Shown: one piece after another, positions 10,114 to 17,889 of the stretch
How the letters are laid out: every line of letters starts with the position of its first letter
Numbering within the stretch: the first letter of the stretch is position 1
DNA from: CAWVWD01 sp045106825
GTDB taxonomy: Bacteria; Bacteroidota; Bacteroidia; Chitinophagales; Saprospiraceae
Direction of reading: 5' to 3'
Length of the DNA stretch: 64,000 nt
Assembly (NCBI GenBank): GCA_045106825.1
Contig: JBGCFH010000036.1
Span: 1-64,000, forward strand
Notes under the pieces: model-generated
What the model saw: only the letters and a program-made list of their open reading frames with translations
Database searches by the model: none
Told to the model about the DNA's origin: nothing
Translations under genes and position numbers: made by a program

Positions 10114-13100
10114 TTATAATAATTCTTCATTTAACTTTGCCTCAAATCGCTTATTCAAAATTACTAATAAAAAGTCTAAAAACTTATTATTCTTAATCTC
10201 TCGATTTATCTCAAAAGGAACATCGTGCAAAAATTCCTCCTTATATGTTCTACGAGTCCTTTTGTTTGTCCAAAACCCTTTTTGATGCAATGCTTTATTT
10301 TCTAAGACAACATTACCCTCAAATGTAAACACTTCCGTTTTAATCTTTAAGCTGTCCGAAACTTCCCAAACATGAATTCCATTTTCTTGAAATAAAAATA
10401 GATGTGGACAAGTACCCGATATTTTAAATTTCATACCGACCAAACGATCAGTAGGTTCAGGTCGTTCAAATCGAGACGAATCCTCAAAATCAAAAGCTTC
10501 AAAAACGTATTCTTTTCGTTCTTTTTTAATAATTACTTTTCTAAATTCGCCATCTTCATCCTCAACATTTTCCTCTACCTCAATCATTTCATTATAATAA
10601 GTATCTCGATACCACATCAATTCCGCCGAATATTTAAAACCTTTTGCCTTAAATAATTCCTCATAAAACTTTACAAAAACATTCAGATTATTACCAATCA
10701 AATAAAAATTCGCTGTATTCGATTGTGGATTAACACGATTGAATAACTCTACTTTGTAATCAAAATACGATTCTTCCCATGCTTTTATTTCATCAATCAA
10801 CCGAGTATTATAAGGTTTCAAATCCATACAAGCCAACGACAAATCATCTTCATGTCTCTCGATGATCTCTTGCAGATTTTCTAAATTCTGAATTGTATTT
10901 AGATACAAACTATAGTTTTCAGCGTCTTTTTTATTTTTCCAAAATCTATCTGGTCGTTTCTTTTTTCGGCTTTCCAAAATGTCTAAATCGCTCAACATTT
11001 TAACAAAGAAAGTACCTTCTTTCAACTGCTGGACACTTCGACGCAAGTCTCCCGCATGATCTGCATATTGATACATTTCTAACTCTTCGAGCAACAAGTC
11101 AAACTTCAATGGATCAGAATCCACTTCCATTTCCAGTTTACCTTCCCAAAGCGAAATATTAACAATCAATTGTTCATCATATTCAAACGTATTTAGCTTT
11201 TGAGCCAATGGAATAATCAACTCTTCTCGCACAACTCGCTGCAACTTTCTCGCACCATATTTTGGGTCGTAACCCATTTCGCCTAAATAATCAAAAACTT
11301 CATCTTCAAGATAAAAATCCATATTTCGGTAGCGAATACCTTCACGGCTTTTGAATAACTTAATTTCACGATTGACAATAAAACGAATATCTGATTTTGT
11401 CAATGGCTGAAACGGAATGACTTCATCAATACGATTATATAATTCTGGTCGAAAATGCTTACGAACGGCACTCATAAAGTGTTCATTTACAGACGTTACG
11501 TCAATTTCTTTTGACCAACCAATTTTATTCGCTTGTAGATTTGAAGCACCAATATTCGACGTCATAATGATAATTGTCGAACAAAAATTTACCAATTTTC
11601 CTTGACTATCCGTTAATCGACCTTCACTCAATAATTGTAATAATAAATCATAAAATGTCGGACTTGCCTTTTCGATTTCATCGAATAATAGCACACAAAA
11701 CGGTTCACGTTTCACGGCCGAAGTCAATAAACCATCTTCAAAATATGATGTTCCTGTCAATCGCATCACCGAATAAGGCGTAGAATATTCGGACATATCG
11801 AAGCGAATCATTTTCTCTCGACTTCCAAACATGAAACTCGCCAAAACCTTTGCCATTTCTGTCTTTCCAACGCCTGTTGGACCGACAAATAAAAACGAAG
11901 CAATCGGTTTTCCTTGTCGTGTCAACGCTGTTTTTACAGACGCTAACAAGTTTGTAACGCTTTTTATCGCTACATTTTGACCAAAAATATTATCTTGAAA
12001 ATACGACTGAATTTGACCTAAATCCATCGGCAACGCAGGATTTACCATAAACTCTGGCATTCCTGTTTCTTCACAAAAGTGCTGAATTGTTGTACTTCTG
12101 TCAATTGTAATTTTCGCCTTTCTTAACTTTTTATTATTATTTAAAATAATACTTTCCAAAAATCGAATCGGTTTACCAGGAAAACCAGAATAAGGTGTAT
12201 ATCTTCGATTCAAACGAATCGTTTCTTCAATCGCTTCTTTTTCTAAAACGACTTGACTTGTATTCGCAATTTGATTGACTTTCTGAATAATAATATCTTC
12301 CAAACCATCTTTCGGTTCTTCCAATCTTATGATTTGGAATAGCGACAAAAAGTTGGGACTTCTCAATTCTATTTTGGCAAACTCTTCGTCGGTACATTCC
12401 GAAATAAGTGTCACTTCTCCTCTACCGACAAACGTCCGTAAATATTCTGCCATACTAACAGCATTGCCTTCATATTGACCAACTTCAAAGAGTTCTAACA
12501 GGTTACGAACAAACAAAAAATCACCTTCATTCGACAATTCCCGACACAAATAAACCAGATTATCTTGCCAACCGGTTTCTTGTGTCAACTCTTTAATCAT
12601 CGTCGAAGCTGTTGTTTCATAAAATTTTGATTTGATGTCAAACTGCTTTGCTTGTCGCACCATTTCCCAAATCAACGCTGTTTTTCCAACTCCAGAGTTC
12701 CCAACAATGATACAAGATTTATTGAATTTACCTTTTAAAGTATCAGCCAATTGTTTCAATTCCTTTTCTCGACCAAAAGAAACTTGATTTTTAAAACTCA
12801 ATTTTTGAGCAACTTTCGGCAATATTTTTTCCTTTTTCTTTTCGTTTAATCGTTCTAATTCTGCTGGTGTATAGAATTTTAAACTCAGTTCATCATTTTC
12901 TAATCCATTGATTGTCATCCAAATAGAAGTCACAACATTTTGAACAGCTGTTAGTCGTCGTTTCCGAGCAAACTCTAATTTTATATTATCCGTTAATGTT
13001 TTTTCTAAAGTTTCTTCCTTTTCTGTAAAACACTCAATTCCTAAAGTCGGCAAAACTGCCCAAATTCCTTTTTCTGTTACTTTATAATAATACTCAAATG

Positions 13101-13380
13101 TCAAATCGAATCTTGGATAAGATATTTTATCTTTTGCGGCAGGAAAATCCACTGTAATTTGACCTTTTTTATAGTTCGCATCCGCATCCTTAATTTCTAA
13201 AACAGCCGAATAATATCCTTTATCTAATACCTTTTTTTGAATCGCATTTTCAAATTGCTCTGCCAAACGTCCCATGCTACTATCAATCCGAATCACGCTA
13301 TGTTCGGTCAGTGGCAATAAAATATTATTGTCAGAAAAGGTCAGATTTACAGCTTTATATGGTATGGTTATTTTGTGCAT
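10114..13380 (-). CDS. Clp-like double AAA+ protein with release-factor-like C-terminus
   Basis: This is a 1088-residue cytoplasmic protein. Residues 1-190 form an unrecognised N-terminal domain, not Clp-N repeats. The first AAA+ domain has Walker A GNSGVGKT (227-234), but the Walker B region reads FLFVRNLLEL with R292-N293 where ClpC has D-E, and the arginine-finger region (LDRRFQ in ClpC) reads FLSLFQ. The second domain is ClpA/B-like: GPTGVGKT (500-507), LFDEIEKA (D567-E568), MTSNIG, FRPELYNRID and YGARKLQ. Its pore segment is GTSYFEDG where the ClpC of this window has GAPPGYVGYEEGG. Residues about 790-1088 resemble the PCRF domain of class I release factors (FWKNKKDA near 814, FYEELFKAKGFKYSAE, KFKISG at 984-989 then ENGIH) without a GGQ loop. 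Function is unknown; a ribosome-linked unfoldase or remodeller is my inference. Confidence 0.82.
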   Translation of the reverse strand: MHKITIPYKAVNLTFSDNNILLPLTEHSVIRIDSSMGRLAEQFENAIQKKVLDKGYYSAVLEIKDADANYKKGQITVDFPAAKDKISYPRFDLTFEYYYKVTEKGIWAVLPTLGIECFTEKEETLEKTLTDNIKLEFARKRRLTAVQNVVTSIWMTINGLENDELSLKFYTPAELERLNEKKKEKILPKVAQKLSFKNQVSFGREKELKQLADTLKGKFNKSCIIVGNSGVGKTALIWEMVRQAKQFDIKSKFYETTASTMIKELTQETGWQDNLVYLCRELSNEGDFLFVRNLLELFEVGQYEGNAVSMAEYLRTFVGRGEVTLISECTDEEFAKIELRSPNFLSLFQIIRLEEPKDGLEDIIIQKVNQIANTSQVVLEKEAIEETIRLNRRYTPYSGFPGKPIRFLESIILNNNKKLRKAKITIDRSTTIQHFCEETGMPEFMVNPALPMDLGQIQSYFQDNIFGQNVAIKSVTNLLASVKTALTRQGKPIASFLFVGPTGVGKTEMAKVLASFMFGSREKMIRFDMSEYSTPYSVMRLTGTSYFEDGLLTSAVKREPFCVLLFDEIEKASPTFYDLLLQLLSEGRLTDSQGKLVNFCSTIIIMTSNIGASNLQANKIGWSKEIDVTSVNEHFMSAVRKHFRPELYNRIDEVIPFQPLTKSDIRFIVNREIKLFKSREGIRYRNMDFYLEDEVFDYLGEMGYDPKYGARKLQRVVREELIIPLAQKLNTFEYDEQLIVNISLWEGKLEMEVDSDPLKFDLLLEELEMYQYADHAGDLRRSVQQLKEGTFFVKMLSDLDILESRKKKRPDRFWKNKKDAENYSLYLNTIQNLENLQEIIERHEDDLSLACMDLKPYNTRLIDEIKAWEESYFDYKVELFNRVNPQSNTANFYLIGNNLNVFVKFYEELFKAKGFKYSAELMWYRDTYYNEMIEVEENVEDEDGEFRKVIIKKERKEYVFEAFDFEDSSRFERPEPTDRLVGMKFKISGTCPHLFLFQENGIHVWEVSDSLKIKTEVFTFEGNVVLENKALHQKGFWTNKRTRRTYKEEFLHDVPFEINREIKNNKFLDFLLVILNKRFEAKLNEELL

Positions 13381-13449
13381 ATCGTATCATCAAGTTAAAC
13401 TTGATGTATTTTAGATTAAAAAATTATTTAAGAATAATCTGTGATTATT

Positions 13450-13602
13450 TTAATTTAGAATTTTACGTTTAAAAACTAACAAGGTGATTATTAACACAAT
13501 ACAAAAAGCAATAAGTCCATAATATTGATAAATCTCAGTACATAAATTTCTACCCGAAACTAAAGAAATACAATCTTCTATATCCTCTGTTTCATACTTC
13601 AA
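13450..13602 (-). CDS. Possible small membrane protein or gene remnant
   Basis: An open frame of 50 codons from a TTG start (in-frame stop at 13609-13611 upstream) encodes an acidic N-terminus, then a single hydrophobic helix YYGLIAFCIVLIITLLVF followed by KRK, the usual positive-inside end. There is no ATG. It could be a small inner-membrane protein or the tail of a gene broken upstream, since a large inverted repeat starts 29 bases beyond it. No homology is recognised. Confidence 0.3.
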   Translation of the reverse strand: MKYETEDIEDCISLVSGRNLCTEIYQYYGLIAFCIVLIITLLVFKRKILN

Positions 13603-13630
13603 ACGTAACTACTCAGCATTTATAACATCG

Positions 13631-13831
13631 TGCGTTTAATCCCCGAGGTTTCGGGACGCAGCAGGTTAAAACCTGATTCTTTAGATGGTTCTTTGATAAA
13701 AAACACTCGAACAGGAGAAAAATTATCCTTAAAATAGAAGTTTTATCTTTTTGCCAACTTCTTGAACGGAGTAATATCTAAAGAATCGGATTTTAACCTG
13801 CTGCGTCCCGAAACCTCGGGGATTAAACGCA
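13631..13831. repeat. 201-bp inverted-repeat element
   Basis: Two 56-bp arms (13631-13686 and 13776-13831) are near-perfect reverse complements with about two mismatches, around an 89-bp centre. The arms begin TGCGTTTAATCCCCGAGGTT and include the 15-bp dispersed core. No transposase is encoded, so this may be a MITE-like or REP-pair (REPIN-like) element. Confidence 0.85.
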
Positions 13832-13885
13832 GAATTTCATATATACTGAGTCGTTACATTTGAATAACCATAAATCTATTAAAAC

Positions 13886-14311
13886 ATGAAAATTCAACTT
13901 ATTCTTTTGCTTTGTTTATCTACATTCTTTTTCGCAAATTGTGGTGATAAATCTAAAACTAATGAAGGACAAGATTTTATTGGAATTTGGGAAACATACA
14001 ATTCCAAAAAGATTCGTATCGAAATCAAACCTTTGGTCAGAGAAGGTAAAGAAATAGAAGATCGTTATGAATTAGTTATTTTGAATAAGGAAAAAAATCC
14101 TGATTTACCAAAAGATTATCTTCAAGAAGGTCAATACAATTATTGGTTTGTAACTGCTGATCCCGAGGATAATCATCATCCGTTTAAAGAGTTTTTGTAT
14201 AAAAATACATTTGAATCAAGGAACTATCTTAAACTTCAAGATAGCGATAAAAATATTTTATTTCGTCGTATGAAAGGTATTCCTGATATCGCCTTCAAAA
14301 GGATTAAATAA
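13886..14311 (+). CDS. Small lipoprotein of unknown function
   Basis: This 141-residue protein has a lipoprotein signal (LSTFFFANC, modified Cys 19) and no recognised domain. The mature part starts with an acidic or polar linker and then FIGIWE, a pattern common in lipocalin-like small lipoproteins of Bacteroidota, and ends with LFRRMKGIPDIAFKRIK. It is expected at the periplasmic face or surface. It precedes era by 104 bp with its own start; co-transcription is possible but not shown. Confidence 0.7.
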   Translation: MKIQLILLLCLSTFFFANCGDKSKTNEGQDFIGIWETYNSKKIRIEIKPLVREGKEIEDRYELVILNKEKNPDLPKDYLQEGQYNYWFVTADPEDNHHPFKEFLYKNTFESRNYLKLQDSDKNILFRRMKGIPDIAFKRIK

Positions 14312-14340
14312 TAAATCATCGCTAATCCATAGTTTTTCAA

Positions 14341-14348
14341 TATCTTTG
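14341..14348 (+). promoter_or_regulatory. Candidate -7 element ahead of era
   Basis: TATCTTTG fits TAnnTTTG and lies 68 bases before the era ATG. No TTTG was seen at the usual -33 distance, so support is weak. Confidence 0.35.
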
Positions 14349-14415
14349 CGGATGAATTTAAGAATTGTGTTCAATTTTTGAATTAACAATTAATAATTAA
14401 CAATTAATAGAAAAA

Positions 14416-15297
14416 ATGGCACATAAAGCTGGTTTTGTAAATATTATCGGACGACCAAATGTAGGAAAATCTACATTGGCGAATGTACTGATTGGGGAAA
14501 GGTTGTCGATAATCACACACAAACCACAAACGACTCGTCATCGAATTTTAGGAATGGTCAATGAAGAGGATTATCAAATTATATTCTCTGATACGCCTGG
14601 TTTTGTCAAAGATGCAGCATACAAAATGCACGAACAAATGAATAGTTTTGTGCATGAAACCTTTGATGATGCTGATGTGATTATTTTTATGACAGATACA
14701 AAGGAACGATTCGACCAAGAAGAAGTAATTTTTGAGCGATTGAAAAACGTGAAAGTTCCTACCTTTTTGATTATTAATAAAGTGGATATGGTAAAACAAA
14801 TTGATGTTTTGCAATTGATTCAAAAATGGACAAAACGATTAGAATTTACGGAAGTGTTTCCAATTTCTGCATTGAAAAATTATAATGTAGAAGAATTGGT
14901 AAAATACATTGTAAAGTATTTGCCAGAGTCGCCACCTTATTATCCAAAAGACCAATTAACGACTCGTTCAGAGCGATTTTTTGTATCTGAAATTGTACGA
15001 GAAGCGATTCTGAAATTTTACCAACAAGAAATTCCATATCACTGCGAAGTGATTGTAGATAGATTCAAAGAAGAAAAAGATATGACGAGAATTTGGGCAA
15101 CGATTTATGTTGGTCGAGATACACACAAGTCTATCTTAGTGGGAAAAGGTGGTTCTGCCATCAAGCGACTTGGAATTGAATCAAGAAAAGGCATCGAAAA
15201 GTTTTTGATGACAAATGTATTTTTAAATCTAAATGTAAAAGTAAAAGCCAACTGGCGAGATGATGAAGATTCATTGCGTCGATTTGGTTATCAATAG
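14416..15297 (+). CDS. era: GTPase Era
   Basis: This is the ribosome-assembly GTPase that binds 16S rRNA near its 3' end during 30S maturation. The 293 residues carry G1 GRPNVGKST (12-20), G2 around THKPQTTRHRI, G3 DTPGF, G4 NKVD and G5 ISALK, followed by a C-terminal KH domain with VGKGGSAIKRLGIESRKGIE. Length and motifs are typical. It is followed by der 122 bp downstream, separated by a nested hairpin that may limit read-through. Confidence 0.97.
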   Translation: MAHKAGFVNIIGRPNVGKSTLANVLIGERLSIITHKPQTTRHRILGMVNEEDYQIIFSDTPGFVKDAAYKMHEQMNSFVHETFDDADVIIFMTDTKERFDQEEVIFERLKNVKVPTFLIINKVDMVKQIDVLQLIQKWTKRLEFTEVFPISALKNYNVEELVKYIVKYLPESPPYYPKDQLTTRSERFFVSEIVREAILKFYQQEIPYHCEVIVDRFKEEKDMTRIWATIYVGRDTHKSILVGKGGSAIKRLGIESRKGIEKFLMTNVFLNLNVKVKANWRDDEDSLRRFGYQ

Positions 15298-15298
15298 A

Positions 15299-15413
15299 CG
15301 AGTTGCGGATTACGAGTTGCGGGTTTTATCGTTCCAACGACAGATTACAAATCTATTTGCAGTCTGTCGTTAGTTTGTAAAACTCGCAACTCGCAACTCG
15401 CAACCCGTAACTC
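15299..15413. repeat. Nested inverted repeat between era and der
   Basis: CGAGTTGCGGGTTTT (15313-15327) pairs with AAAACTCGCAACTCG (15379-15393) with one mismatch, and AACGACAGA (15336-15344) with TCTGTCGTT (15363-15371) inside it. Extra direct copies of CGAGTTGCG flank on both sides. It looks like a palindromic intergenic repeat and may also act as an attenuator. Confidence 0.8.
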
Positions 15414-15419
15414 AAAAAT

Positions 15420-16724
15420 ATGAGCAGTAATATAGTAGCAATAGTTGGGCGACCAAATGTGGGGAAGTCAACGCTTTATAACCGATTAATCGGAATGCGT
15501 GAAGCGATTGTGGATAATGTCAGTGGTGTCACTCGTGACCGTTTGTATGGCATTTCGGATTGGAATGGAAAGAATTTTACCGTTATTGATACTGGTGGAT
15601 TTGTTCATGGTTCTGATGATGTGTTTGAAGCAGCAATCCGTTCGCAAGTGAGAATTGCGATGGATGAAGCAACAGCGATTGTGTTTATGGTTGATGTGAC
15701 AACTGGAATCACGGATTTGGATGGAGAAATAACAGAAATGTTGCGTCGTTCTAAAAAACCAATTTTTTTAGCCGTAAATAAAGTCGATAATTCTCAACGA
15801 CATCTGGAAGCCAATGAGTTTTGGAGTTTGGGATTTGAAAATACGTTTTTCGTATCTTCGATTGCTGGTGGCGGCACTGGTGACTTGTTAGATGCGGTTG
15901 CGGAAGTTTTAGCACCTGAAGAGGAAAATAATGAAGAATTACCAAAATTTGCTGTTATTGGTCAGCCAAATGCTGGAAAATCATCGTTGATAAATGCGTT
16001 GGTTGGTGAAGAAAGAAATATTGTTACCGATATTGCTGGAACAACTCGTGACTCGATTCATACGAAATATAACAAGTTCGGAAAAGAATTTTTGTTAATT
16101 GATACTGCCGGAATTCGTAAAAAGCATAAAGTCGAAGAAGACTTAGAGTTTTATAGTGTGATGCGTGCAATTCGTGCAATTGATGAAGCAGATGTTTGTA
16201 TCATTATGATTGATGCCGTTGATGGGATTGAAGCTCAAGATATGAATATCTTTTCCCTTGCCGTAAAACGTAATAAAGGTATTGTAATCTTAGTGAATAA
16301 ATGGGATTTGATTGATAAAGAAACAAATACAGCACGAGATTATGAGAAAGAATTACGTCAACGTCTTGCACCGTTTACAGATGTTCCGATTATTTTTATT
16401 TCTGCTTTAGAAAAACAACGTATCTTCAAGGCAGTCGATATTGCGATGGAGGTTCATATAAATAGAACGAAAAAGATTACTACTTCTAAATTAAATGATT
16501 GGTTACAAGAGGCAATGGCAAAAAAGAATCCACCTTCATATCGTGGAAAATTTATTAAAATCAAATATGTAACACAATTGAAAACATATTATCCTGCATT
16601 CGCTTTTTTCTGTAATCATCCAAAACATGTAAAGCAGGATTACAAGAATTATTTAGCCAATAAACTACGAGAAGAATTCGATTTTACTGGTGTTCCGATA
16701 AGGTTGTACTTTAGACAGAAGTAA
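15420..16724 (+). CDS. der: Ribosome-assembly GTPase Der (EngA)
   Basis: This 434-residue protein has two tandem GTPase domains, the hallmark of Der/EngA, which acts in 50S subunit maturation. Domain one: GRPNVGKST (10-18), DTGG, NKVD. Domain two: GQPNAGKSS (about 181-189), DTAGIRKK, NKWDL and ISALEK. The C-terminal KH-like domain (about 350-434) ends with FTGVPIRLYFRQK. All nucleotide-binding motifs are intact. Confidence 0.97.
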   Translation: MSSNIVAIVGRPNVGKSTLYNRLIGMREAIVDNVSGVTRDRLYGISDWNGKNFTVIDTGGFVHGSDDVFEAAIRSQVRIAMDEATAIVFMVDVTTGITDLDGEITEMLRRSKKPIFLAVNKVDNSQRHLEANEFWSLGFENTFFVSSIAGGGTGDLLDAVAEVLAPEEENNEELPKFAVIGQPNAGKSSLINALVGEERNIVTDIAGTTRDSIHTKYNKFGKEFLLIDTAGIRKKHKVEEDLEFYSVMRAIRAIDEADVCIIMIDAVDGIEAQDMNIFSLAVKRNKGIVILVNKWDLIDKETNTARDYEKELRQRLAPFTDVPIIFISALEKQRIFKAVDIAMEVHINRTKKITTSKLNDWLQEAMAKKNPPSYRGKFIKIKYVTQLKTYYPAFAFFCNHPKHVKQDYKNYLANKLREEFDFTGVPIRLYFRQK

Positions 16725-16781
16725 AATAATGGAAAATTGATAATGAAAAATTACTACACAGTTTTTATTCTCAATTTATTC

Positions 16782-16834
16782 AAAAGCAGTATTTAATGTT
16801 TTTATGTAAAATAAAGATATTGAATACTGCTTTT
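16782..16834 (+). terminator. Candidate der terminator
   Basis: AAAAGCAGTATT and AATACTGCTTTT are exact reverse complements with a 29-base loop, followed by T residues. The long loop lowers confidence. Confidence 0.5.
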
Positions 16835-16963
16835 TCATTAAAAATTGATTTTCATGGTTTTATTATTGATTTTTTTTAATATATGATGTAATATTGTTGT
16901 TATTATGTTTTGATATATTATCAAATAATTCACCTTTTTTATAAAAACTAATAAATCTACGAG

Positions 16964-17758
16964 ATGAAAAGTATTGTAACCAGCTGCTTTTTTATGCTAT
17001 TTTCTATAAGCATACTTGCCCAAAATCTAAATGTTACACCAACAAAAATTAATTTTAATTTAGAACCAGGCGAAACATATCAAACCGATATTGTGATAAG
17101 AAATACTGCAACAATAAAACAAAAAATAAATCTTCGATTGGGCGATTTTGCGTTAGATGCAGAAGGCGGTTCTTCTTTTTCTGATGCGAATAGTAATGCT
17201 TATTCTTGTGCAAAATGGATGTCATTATCACAATCATTGATAGAATTAAATCCAAACGAATCTAAAAAAATCAAATTAACTATGAAAGTACCTTCAAACG
17301 GTACGACAACTCGTTGGGCAATGGTTTTTGTAGAACCAGCAGAAGAACAAGGCAATATTGCGTCAGCAGATAAAAGTCTAAGTTTAGGGACAAGTGTAAC
17401 GACTCGTGTTGGAATTCCTGTTTTTCAAAGTCCTCGAAATTCTGGAACAATCAAAGCAGATATTCGTAATCTAAAAGAGATACCTAATGATAGTATTCGT
17501 ACCTTTGTAACAGAAGTCGTTAATGAAGGAGAAAAAGTCATTGATGGCGAATTATTTACAGTTTATGCCAATATCCAAACAGGTGAGGAAGTCGAAGTAC
17601 CAACACAAACGTTTACTGTTTTACCTAATGGAAAACGAAATTATAAGTTCACTTTACCTGAAAATTTACCAAAAGGTAAATATGTTTTGACGGTTGTATT
17701 GAATTATGACGATGAAGCTGATCAGGAAGGTGTTCGCCTTAATATTACAGTAGATTAA
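16964..17758 (+). CDS. Secreted PapD/DUF916-like Ig-fold protein
   Basis: This 264-residue protein has a signal peptide ending near ISILAQ (residue 20). The N-terminal domain (LNVTPTKINFNLEPGETYQ, then KWMSLSQSLIELNPNESKKI) matches the Ig-like fold of pilus chaperone (PapD) or DUF916-like proteins, and a second beta domain with LPENLPKGKYVLTVVLNYDD follows. Proteins of this kind are usually periplasmic or surface structural proteins. There is no usher or pilin next to it, so a role in pilus assembly is not supported. A LysM protein follows 131 bp downstream. Confidence 0.65.
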   Translation: MKSIVTSCFFMLFSISILAQNLNVTPTKINFNLEPGETYQTDIVIRNTATIKQKINLRLGDFALDAEGGSSFSDANSNAYSCAKWMSLSQSLIELNPNESKKIKLTMKVPSNGTTTRWAMVFVEPAEEQGNIASADKSLSLGTSVTTRVGIPVFQSPRNSGTIKADIRNLKEIPNDSIRTFVTEVVNEGEKVIDGELFTVYANIQTGEEVEVPTQTFTVLPNGKRNYKFTLPENLPKGKYVLTVVLNYDDEADQEGVRLNITVD

Positions 17759-17790
17759 ATAAATTATTAAGGATTTTATTGTAGAAATTT

Positions 17791-17870
17791 TGCCACAGAT
17801 TTACACAAATTATACATTTACACAAATTATACAAATGTGTTATTAAAAATAATCTGTGTAATCGGTGGCA
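17791..17870. repeat. Direct and inverted repeats between 264-aa and LysM genes
   Basis: The 16-mer TTACACAAATTATACA occurs at 17801-17816 and 17818-17833. TGCCAC (17791) and GTGGCA (17865) with ACAGATT / AATCTGT give an imperfect outer inverted repeat. It may be a degenerate palindromic repeat. Confidence 0.6.
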
Positions 17871-17889
17871 ATTTAAGTAAATAAAAACG

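Larger units (their letters stand above)
13381..13885. other. Intergenic region with small ORF and large inverted repeat
   Basis: These 505 bp separate the divergent AAA+ and lipoprotein genes. They hold a possible 50-codon membrane ORF on the minus strand and a 201-bp inverted-repeat element, both listed separately. Confidence 0.6.

Noticed and set aside
13631..13831. Insertion sequence
   Set aside because: The centre is only 89 bp with no transposase frame.
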